Shown in pieces: positions 12,801 through 24,543 of a DNA stretch of 64,000 nt. The stretch covers positions 7,743,979 to 7,807,978 of the forward strand of contig CM030862.1 of the NCBI GenBank assembly GCA_018105865.1, given 5' to 3'. The notes under the pieces were generated by a model that saw only the letters and a list, made by a program, of their open reading frames with translations, did not search any database and was not told the origin of the DNA. The stretch comes from Metaphire vulgaris (lineage: Eukaryota; Annelida; Clitellata; Crassiclitellata; Megascolecidae). Position numbers and translations under genes: made by a program. Each line of letters begins with the position of its first letter. Positions within the stretch are counted from its first letter, which is position 1.

Positions 12801-15800
12801 TCGTGCGGGTGATCTTATCTTATCTTATCTTCTTGATGACTTCTATAGCGCCGTACGCACGATGAAGGTCAAAGTCAAAGGTGCTTTGACATACTTTGGC
12901 ATGCCGATGGCGAACGTCGGAAAACAGAGACAGCGTAAAGTCAGCCCTGATGGAAACGACGGAAATTGCCGCCCAAACACCCATGGTAGCGAATCCTGTA
13001 GAAAGGAGCCTTCCACTGTAGAACCATCCGCACCAGGCACGTCAAAGGAACAAAAACACGGGATAAGATGTTGAAAATTCCGCAGATGTTATAAGAACTG
13101 TCCGCGAGTCGAGCCACACGGAGAATTTCTGAGATGCGGACTCCCGTGAGTAGACCGTCGCCGAGCTAGGTGAATCCGACTTTGGATGGAATTCCAGGTT
13201 ACAATTAGAACGGATGTCGCAGCATTCCCGCACGGGTATCTAGTCTGCAGTTCTGCCAAGCCACGTTGATAGAAAAATCGCAAAACAAGATGGCAGACCA
13301 GACAGGCGCCGAATCAGCGACTAAAACCGTCCTAATCCACCCGAGAAAAGCTTAGAGGACCTCCCGAAAATGACGGGAGGGTCACTTCTCACACATCGTC
13401 GAACCACCCAGAACGACGCTTTTCCGAGAGCATGCACAGGAGCATGCTTGGCCGCCGGAAACCGGATATTCTGTGGTAATGCGTTCCGCAGAGCCGGGTT
13501 CCCGCGTGTAACGGATCGCTCTCCGAGCTCCGATGCAGGAGCCACGTTTGCATGGAAAAAAGATACTTTCTTGCAACAAGCGGCTGTTTAGTGTGAAGGG
13601 AAGTAAAAGAGAGCTGCAATTTAAAGGCTGCACTTACCCGAATCACGGTCACTAACTTCGTAGAGCTGCAGTTGAAGGAGGCTTCGATGATCTGTTGTTA
13701 TACGCTCAAGAAGACCGGTTCCTCTTTCTTCACTGTAAAACGAAAATGTCAAGCACTTTAACAAATAACAATTGACACTTATTCAGTACAAAGAACCAAT
13801 GCATTAGACTAACAGGAACTCTGAATTTCAGATCAAGACATAACAGATCTTAGTGATCTTCACAATAGCACTAGATTTCCAGCCTGAGCTTAATATGAAA
13901 ATGTTCCTGATGCTAGGCAAAACACTTCTAAATTCAATTGTCTTCTCTTTATAACTCTTCTCCACTTAATTCAAATGCTAGAATGCCTACCCAAATAAAT
14001 CAAACCTTACAATTGCCATCAGTAAAGTACAGAAACTATCCACTTGCTGCAAGTTTGAAATTCTAAATACCTAGAACCAAGTGCATTATCACCTGTAAAC
14101 TGAGCTGTTAAAACCTGCACCAAATCAACAATTAACCTGTCAACTGCAGCCTCATACAGGTTCTTCCAGAGCTGCAACATCTGACGACACGTCTGCAAAG
14201 CTGCCTCAACTGCCTGCACCTCAGATTGCAATCTGCACTTGATGATAAGCAAGCTGTAACAGCAACGACTCAAGTTATAACAAAACTAACTAAGAACAAC
14301 TAAATAATACATGCAAAGCTATTAAAGTTATCCCCCACAAAAAAAAAAAAAAAAAGAAAACTCAGACCAGTAATAGCCAAAATAAATCATGATTTTAATT
14401 TCACAGCAGATGATTGAAACTCAACGAATTCAAAGGGAAGATTTTAGACAATAGTAATTAAACCAATAACTAGATGGAGTTGTACAAATGTCTAAAACTT
14501 AATAATACATGTAACAATAATAAATGTGCAATACTCTAGCATCAGTTTTACTACAGTACATGAATGTATCAACTGATATTTAGTATCCAGCTGCAGAAAG
14601 GACTGTCCAAAGCTAGTGATACCAGTCAGGATGAAAAAGAGTAAGATTGGCTATGGAGCAAATGCCAATAGAAAACATGCTACAGAATAGTTTAGATTTG
14701 AAAGCACAGAGATAATACTCAAATTAAGCAAACCTAAAGCTGTCCGGATGCTCAACAAGAGATGCCTCAGCCAACTGCAATGCTTCCTCGTACTGTTTCT
14801 GAGCCGACAACAACAGGATCAATAGATGTACTGATGGAAAATGGTCCCTCCGAAGGTGCAGCGCCTTCCGTACATACGAAAGGGCTTCGGGAATCTGTAG
14901 GAATACCATTTAAATTGCCCAAGCATTGACACTCATGACAAAGCAACAACACAAACCATTTCAAAACAAGTCAAATTTGTGTAGTGTGTCTGATTTTAAA
15001 TTTAGCTAATTTTAGATGCAGGACTCAACACAGTTTTGTCAGATCTGTGAGAAATTATTTCTAACTTGACTGGGCAAACAGATTTTTATGTGGCATTGCA
15101 AAATTTACTATCATCCATTCTTTTCTCAAAAAAACATGACTGAATCAATGTATGTAGTTTTGCCAATTTCTGTATAAATTTCTGTGGCTGCATAGTTGAT
15201 CGCACTAAGCTCTCATGTTTTCAGAATGTATGTAAAGATTAATATTGTGAAAAGGCAACAATCATGCGATATACTAAGTCTTAGTACCAATAATGATTTT
15301 CATTAACTTATAATATCTGTAAAAACTTCTAGTATGATTGTATTCACAAATTTCTTTAACTAAAAACTACATGTTTAGTATAATATGAGTTTCAAATTGA
15401 GGCCATCATGGCCATACCTTTTGTAATTGCAAACAGCAATTAAACACACCTGTCGAAGAAGAGCCATCTGTAGAGCTATATGAAAATATGCCAGGTAATC
15501 ATTTGTATCTAGAGAAACAGCTCTAAAAAAGAAAAAGCATACCTCTAATTATTGCAAAATAAACCTACTGATGGCTGAAAATATCTTTCAAAACAACTAC
15601 TTTTCTTGCCTAACCTTAAATGCAAAATTTTTTCAGATTGCTGAGTAGGAGTTCAACAAAAATCAAATAACATCTCAGTACGACCACACAGGGTGGGAAG
15701 ATGGCAGAAGTGGTTATACACTGGGTTGGCACACTGATGGAATGGGTTCAACTCCTGTAGGAGCCCCTAAGGTCGACTCAGCCCAACTCGCTAGAGGGCG

Positions 15801-18800
15801 GCTATAACATCAAATTGAGGAGCAGCATTCTCTGCGAAGTAAAGCGGGCCTAGACGTTTGGCTGGCAACCCACTCTAGGTTAATGGTGTATGCCATCTGC
15901 ATCACTGTATGCCTAAGTGACCGGAGATCAGCACTGGCCCCCAAAGCTCGAATCCGGGCATGGGAAAACTTTACTTTACTTTACGACCACACACAAAATA
16001 AACTCATATCAGCCTTTTAGAAAAATCTCCTTTCTCATCAATACATTGAATTTTAACACTGAAATCAATCATGATCAAATCATTGTCAAAGCAGTTATTA
16101 CATAAAATAACAAACAGAACGAAAGAAAGCAGAATTACCAACCGCACTTTTAACATATAAGCATTGCAATCAATGTAGCTCTAAAAGCTGGGTCAATCGT
16201 CATCAACATGCCTGGTAAGAGCTTCGACTGCTTTTCGCTGGTTACTCTGCCTCTCGGTCTGCAGCCGGACTTCGTCTGATCGAAGACTGTAACCAATTCC
16301 TAAGAAGAGGTATCCGCGCGCTAAGAAGAGGTGTGACTTTGGCATATCAATGATTGCACGAGAATATTTTATTCCATCATTCACCTGAAAAACACACAAG
16401 ATGCCAAAAAGATATTATGGCAAAGATAAACATACGGACACAACAGTCAGCATCACGACAGACGCAAGAGAAAAAACCCAACACAGATAAATAAATAAAA
16501 AAGACAGCTTAAAATTATTCTGATACTGTTGGTCTGGTCTTAATTGTCCCTGTAATGGTCGATATTTAAGGAGCAAATATAACTACTACTACTGCTGCTG
16601 CTGCTACTGCTGTACTAATCATAATAAAATAATAAAAAAGGATAACAATAAAACAAACCCTGATAATGAAACCTGATCATAAGCCCTGATAATAAACCCT
16701 GATAATAAAAAAATAAAATTTTATGATTCTTGCAGGAAAATTCTAATAAAATATTACTAATAATAAAACAATAATTACTTTTAGTAAAGCTTCACATTCT
16801 CTGGATATGCGGGCATCAAAGCAGCAAGAAAAAGCAATCTAGTTCTAGACATTATTAAATAAGCAATTCGATCTTCTGAAAAGCATTTTGTTTGCCCACC
16901 AAGTTGAGATATTCGTAGCAGAGTTTAGCCGCCAAGAGGTAGACAACCGGATCATTTGGATTTAACTTCATGCACTCTTTCAACACCAAGTAGGCCCTAG
17001 TGTACTGTTAAATTCAATACACAATTATACCACGCTTTTAAAAGTGATTCGCTTAGAAGAAACAGAGTGCATATATGACACAAGCATGAAGAACTCTTCA
17101 ATTATATATTATTTAGCTGAATTCAACTGTAACTATAAAAGAGAGTTAAAGGAAATCAATGTAGGAATAATTCAAACAATAAATAGATGTTAATACATGC
17201 CAGTAATTGCACCAATTCATTGACAGTTGACTAATATCATGCATGATCAGAAATGGTTCAAATGGGCAAATACTGCACTTGTCAATTAAATAATATGCCT
17301 AGAATAAATGAATAAAGTGAAAAGCATAAATTTAGCATCTGAATAATACTGAAAGAACACACTAACTATGTGGACCACAGACAAACATATCAGCTCAAAA
17401 TCTGAATCTCCACCAAGTTGCCTCACTAGTCCAGTAAAGACTAAGCAATGATGAAGATGACAATGGTGACAATGATGATGACAATGGTGGTGGTGGTGGT
17501 GATGACGATGAGCAGGACATATAAACCGGTATACTGGTTCCCTGCTTCAAATCAATAACTGTGGTGTTAACCCCTTAACCGGCCATTTATTTGTAACTTA
17601 ATATAAATTGGACGAGTATTCTCGGGAGGGCCGGTTAGGGGTTAATTCTAAACAACTGATAAAAAATTCACAGACGTACCTTTTCCGAACAGATAAGTGA
17701 GAGTGCAAGCTGATACCAAATGTGGAATTCATCGAATGAGAATTTCATTGCCCTTTCAAATGTCTGACAATCAAAACATAAGCATATAATTGTCATTTTC
17801 TTAATAAACTCTAAAATGTAAATGTGAAATTCATGAACTATGCTGACCAGCCTGCAGTCTACTTTAGTCAGCATGAGATTATGCACTGCATTCAACAGGT
17901 CTCAATATTGCAAAACAAATATCAAGAATCTGTTGGCATAAACTTTTTAAGTGAAAGAGATGATCTTGGGTTTAAGTGCTCACAGATATCTATATCTGTT
18001 GTAAGTAAGAGTGAGAGTAAATGACCTAGTTTGCAGAACCAAACTAGTCTTCTTCTTCTTCTTTAGGTGCTGTGTATTTCTACATTAGCGACCATGGATT
18101 TCAACTTTGTCCAATCTTGACATCCTCTTATTAATTCGATGTTGTTCTTTACTCCCTCAATTCCTTCCCTTAGGCAGTCTGCATAAGTGTTTCTCTGCCT
18201 TCCTCTTGCTCTTTTCCCCTCCACTTTTCCGGTTATTGCCAAATGCCCCAGGCCTTCATTTCTCATTATGTGTCCAAAGAAGGAAAGCTCAAGTTAGTAA
18301 TGAAGAGAATTCTAGGCGATAGCAGACATGCATTTAATTACAAGTTACTGAAAGCTGTCACTATGGAATTAACTGTTTCAACAGATTGTTTTTAAATGCC
18401 GACTTAAAAAACTGAACTCTAGTGTTTGGTTTACACGGTTCAGGGCATCATGTGACTCACACTATGATTTTTCACTAGTGAGTGACTTAATGTGTATTAA
18501 CATTAAAAATCATGCAATAAAATAAAAATATGTACAATATCAAAATACTAAAATAAAAACGATGCCTAAGGACTACTAAGTAACAACTCACTTCGGAGAG
18601 CATTGAGAATTGTGACCTTCGAACAAGGACTATTGTTAGCAGGTCGTAGACAGCCGCCGTTTTATGAAACGTATGAAGCCGAGCTTCTGTGAGTTCCGAA
18701 GATCGGTTCAAAACCGTGTCACGCGTTGCCTGACAAAAATATAAAACACCCCATTTCAGATGCAATAATCCCTACAGGACACAATAATTTTCTTAGTAAA

Positions 18801-21800
18801 AGTTGACGCTGCAAAATCGGTACAGTTTTGAGCGGGGTACGTAAAGAGGGTTTCAGAAAAGAGACTGATTCAAAACAGTCAGATTTATTACTAAAAGTTA
18901 AGGGGATGAGTTCTATTACATTTTGGGGTCTTTTACAACAGGCATGGTAATTCCTTAATGATGAAGTTTGATTATGGCAATATAAAAATGGAAAAATGCA
19001 CTATTAAAGTGTTGGAAGATGCTATCTATGGTTAGTTTCTCATTCAAAGACTTAAAGGAAAGAGATAATCAATTATATAATCCACTTACAGTTCTATTCA
19101 GCATAAGTCAACTATTTGTATAATAGTGTCTGCAAAACTTCTAATCTACAATCTACATGGATGCAAACATCAAACATAAATCTTTAAAAAAATAAAAAAT
19201 TTAGAAACTAGCTTACAATTGATTCAGAAATTAAGAGCAGAAGCAAAGTTTCTTCACTTTCATCCTTTGGAACAAAAAGACTGAAAACAAACAATATAAT
19301 CTCTGAAATAACTTAATCCAAAAATAGTAAAAAAACTATTACAATGCCCTAAAAAATTACAACCTTAATAACAATTTTACTTCAAAAATTACCATAACTA
19401 AAAAACTGTTCAGTCAAAACATTCCAAAAAGTTTTAAAACAGTAAACATGGCTCTGGCTAAACTATTTCAGGGAATATGTAATGAAAAAGTGTAAAAAAA
19501 GTTCCATACTCGTCTCCTTTGTATTTTCGAGGTTTTGGAAAAGGATTTTCAGTCAAATCCAGCTGATCAGAGAGATTGATTGGTTCAAAAGTGCTTTCAC
19601 ACACTCCTCGTAACAAAACCTCTGCCAACTGCCGAGCCAGCGTCTAAACAAGATCACAAACATTAAAATACAACGTTAAAAATGACAAATGACGATGAAC
19701 AGTTTAGAAGCTGCTTATCATAAAGGTATACAAAGAATCCTATAATTATTCGCTTATGTTCACTAACACTAACATGGTCTTTTTAATATCATGAACCACA
19801 ATCAACTTGCATTCCTTAATTGTGCACTCCTTTATGCACCAAGCTGCACATACTTTGGACAAATATACTATTGCAAAATTAAGAACAAAGGTCAAACTTC
19901 AATAAAGAAAATCTCCATTAACCCTTTACCCATTCATTTATTTATAACGTAATGTAAAATGGATGAGTATTCTTGGGGCAAATGGCAAAAAGGTTAACAA
20001 AGACTTTGGGCAAGAAAAAAGCACCCCTGTGAACCAAGAGTCTGTGTTAACTAAATGAAAAGAAAACCAGTGAGTCTCAGCTGGACAAAAAATGGTTTGG
20101 CATTTTAGCGAAATGCCCATGTTATTCAAGTTCGTGCTAATGATGCTTTACTGTATTTGCAAATGGTGAAAGCCAGTGAATACCATAGTATTCCATACTA
20201 TGCACATGCAGCCATCTCAGGCAGGCCTACAAAGCAAACATGCTGGATTTGCTCAAATGAGAATACTTGCACATGAATACTATTAACTAAGGAACAACCA
20301 TTCCAATTCTGTTTCATGCATAGCAAACAAGCAGAGAACACACGAATACATATTTCAGTCACACAGTAAAGCAGCCAGAAACCAGATGATAAGATCTAAT
20401 TAGTCACTAAAATAACTCTTAAATTACCTGTCGAAGACCTTGAATTGATCGAGATTCAACAGCTCTCAGCAATTCTCGAAACCGGCCAATTCCCTTGCTC
20501 AGTTCCCTTGCAAAGTAATAAATAATAAGAAAGGAAATAGTTATTTATCACATGCCTCTCATGCCTGGAACAGCATGTCTTGGGAGATTCAGTAAAGTCT
20601 TTCAAGAAGAAACTGATGACATAACTCTCCACAACCTCATATCGGTGACATTATAAATAATTTTGTCTAGTAACTTATTGCCACTAATCTGCAACTCTGT
20701 GTTGATGTACTAGTTCATTTTAAACTGTATATTCATTCATCCAAACATTCACTCACTCACTCATTCATTCATTTATTCACATCAATTATACAAGGAATTA
20801 TGCAGTTGAAAGCATGAGTATGCAAAACATAGGTCCCATCCTACATACAGAACAATATCAGTAGCAAACTGGTCAATTACAGCAAAGTTCTTTTACCACG
20901 ATATTCTACCACTAAAACTGGAATCATAAAAAAATTTAATAATTGCCGAAACACAAGTGACAACATTACTCACCCATTTCGAATGTAGAGTATTGGAGAC
21001 CTTTGGATAGCCGTTTCGACAATAGGGCCAACACCAACAGTATCCGAGTCCATGATGTTCCACACTCCTCCGGTCTGAACAGCTATTGCAGTCGTAGCTT
21101 TTGCGCCCCTGTCCTGCCTGTCTTGCAGCTGAAGAAGAGAAATGTCACCAGATCGCTCAAAACTTCGGATGATCAGTTCCTCGCGCTCCGCCTGCTTATA
21201 ACGACTGGTATGAGGTGGCAATTTTTCCAGACAGAGTCCTTTAACAAACAAGAAATGCATGTGCAAGTACATCATCAAGTCAGTCTACCCAGCTTCAGAT
21301 TCATTTTCAGAAAATGTGTAATTTCATCAAGAAAAATAGCAACGCCAACACAAGAACCAAATCGCAACATAGATGGTTGTTTCAGTTTCTTATAAGCAAG
21401 CTATTTACACCATGTGCACTATGCAAAGTACAACATTACATTACATTACATGACTTGTAGAACATAAAAATGTCTAGCACTCATGTAGCCCAGATGGCTG
21501 TCAACATTCAAATGACTTTTACACTCAAGCAGAAATTAACAAAGTGGCAAAGGAGAAACTAGGCTACAGAAAGATAAGGAAAAAGAATTGGATATCTGTA
21601 GAAACAGAAAAACTGCAGGCAGAAATAAGAAACTCTACGGAAGCAGCTATGAATCATGGTAAGAATGGCATTGAAAAGATTAGTGAACTAAATGAATTAA
21701 GAAAACAGCTAAAGAAACGATTAACTGGAGATAAGAATAACATGTTGGAAGAGAAAGCAAATGAGATGGATGATGCTTACAAAAGAGGAGATAGCAAAAA

Positions 21801-24448
21801 ACTCTTTGCAAATGTCAACAAACTCAGTGGACGCACAATCACAAAAATAATAAACATTGAGCCAGTTAAGGACAGAAATGGAGAAATATTAACGGAGAAG
21901 AAAAGGATCATGACCAGATGTAAAACAACATTTTGATGAGCTACTAAAACGAGAAGACCCTAACAACACAAGAAGCATTTAATGAAATCGATCAATCAGA
22001 GGATAGATGTAAAATAGAGGATGAGTTATGGGAAGATGATATTACAATGGAAGAGATAGAAAGGGCAGTGAAACAGATGAGAAAAAACAAAGCTCCAGGA
22101 CTCTGCAATATCACAGCAGAAATGCTCCAAAACACTGGTGTATATACAATCAGATGGCTACATCGGGTCATAACAACAGTATGGAAAACCAAGAAAGCAC
22201 CATTAGACTGGAGAAAAGCAATTATAATACCAATACACAAGAAAGGAGACAGAAAGGAATGCAACAATGCCGAAGGAATCAGCTTCTTAAGTGTACCAGG
22301 GAAAGTTTTCATCAGAGTCATGCTAAACAGAATAAAGGATACAGTGGACGAAACTGTCAGAGGAAACCAGTGTTGATTCAGGAGGGAAAGAGGATGCTCT
22401 GACCAAATCCAGATAAGACATGCATTATAAATGTGTGAAGAATCCTGCATTTAAAGGCATGCTAAAGACCTATGTGCAAAATGTAACATGTAGTTGCAGT
22501 TAAATCTTGGAGTGGCATATGCACAGTTTCAATTACAAAAACTACCAACAGGTCTTCTTTTGTGGAAGTATATGCAAACAATACAGTATAACATTTTTCA
22601 GCATAATCAAACAATTGATCTTTACCTAAACATAATCAGAAAACGTTTCAAAGTAATGGTTTAAGCCTAGGTGAAGTAGAAGTAAATATAGAGTTGTGTT
22701 TAGATTGACAAGAAAGGCAAAGATCGATAATAAAATATAAATTATATTTATTAAGAGGGCCTTAATTCAAATTGTCTCTGAATTTAGACTCCAGCACAAA
22801 TAGAATGAGAGATGTATCTAAATCAATGTAACAATACATTTATTCATATTTTTTAATTAACAAACAGAAATATTTACCTTGGATAGCAAATGCTTCTCCA
22901 ATGATCTTCATTTTTCTGCAAGAAGCATCATTTACACTAACTTTATCCAGTGGAACTTGAGCAAGTCTATCAAGGGCACCCTGGTAGTCACCAACAGCAT
23001 AGCGTATCTTTGACAAGAGCAAAACCAATTCTTCCTTCACGTCAGACTACAAAAGAAAAGTATACACAAGTATATAGCGTACAATCCGTACATTATTAGT
23101 TTTTTAAATATTCAAGTTTATTAGATATTCTTGACAGATTAAAAACAGGTCTTTAGGTATGATGGAGCAAGGGCAGGAATTAGTTGTCATGCCTCTAAAC
23201 GTCATAGTATTTACGAATTCAAATCACTAACAAATTACTATGCTTTTTCACATACCATTTATTATTTAACTTGACCAGCCTTTTAAAATGATATTAATCA
23301 GACTGTAGTGGACAAACAAGGAGTGATTGCATAACATGCAGTAGTCAAGAAGTTAATGAAATCAGAAAATTAGTTATTCAGTAAACACCAAAACACCAGC
23401 CTTAGGATTTGAAGCCAGTACTGCCTCCATATCAGCTTGGACTTCATGCAACTGTTCCTGTGCCAACTCAATGTTGCCTTCATTTGGAGGACGTTCAAGC
23501 AGAAATCTTTCCAACTTGCACTCAGCCTGGACAAACTTTATGAGGTATTCTACAATACAGCGCAATGAACTATAAGACAGACTGTAACTACTAAAACCTA
23601 TGCAAATATTGAAACAGTATGCAAATTATAATAATCACATACTGAAATCTTAAAATAATTATCGAAACATCACAGCACACAGGGCACAATATTCTGAAAG
23701 AACCCATAGTGTCAAGTAATGTCGCGATTCTTCGGCTGTTTTCAGCCACTGACTTCTCTATGACATCCTTCTATTATCCTCAGTCTCTGGCTATTTCCTA
23801 ACGAGTCAATCCCTGTCCTTGCTTCTGTCTTCCCGTAAATAGGCATTTCACTGGCTTTGAGGTCCTCATCAAGGCAATCTATCCATCTTCCTTTTGGTCT
23901 TCCCGCTGCTCTTTTCCATTCTGGTTTGTATTTGATGCTTCTTTTGCGGTTTCTGTTGTCATCTATCCTCAGTGCGTGGCCTCTGCCCATTTCATTCTCC
24001 TTCTCTTGATGGTGTCATTGACTTATGGTTGTTGTATCTTTCTCACGACTTTGGCATTCATGTGTTTCCTGTAAGCGATTCTTAGCATTCCTCTGAGTCA
24101 CTTGTTTTCTGTGACATTCAATTTCTTCTTCTCCAGTGCCTGTGTAATTCTCCGCGATTTACACTCAAAGTGCACTAACACTTGAAACTATTTCAATAAT
24201 TGCCAGGGCCATTATGTTATAAGTTCACATTTAATCAATAAAGCACATGAATGTATCTCGTCGTCGTCGAACGGTCCCAAGCAGCAGTCAGTTGAATTAT
24301 TCTGCTAAACACTAAACAGTCAACTCTTTAATATCACAAAACTAAAATTTATTAGGTGCTGAACTAAGTCTCAAAACGATTTGAACTTGGAATTTGGAAA
24401 CCATCGATTGATATTTTCTGAATATCAAAACTCGTGCCAGAGAAGAGC

Positions 24449-24543
<95 letters not shown>

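Noticed and set aside
12862..13074. Plus-strand open frame MKVKVKGALTYFGMPMANVG as a nested gene
   Set aside because: No splice sites, no recognised domain, and overlapping open frames on both strands of a GC-rich patch. Kept only as part of the island.
21003..21395. 130-codon plus-strand open frame
   Set aside because: Shadow of TTC7 exon 4 on the opposite strand.
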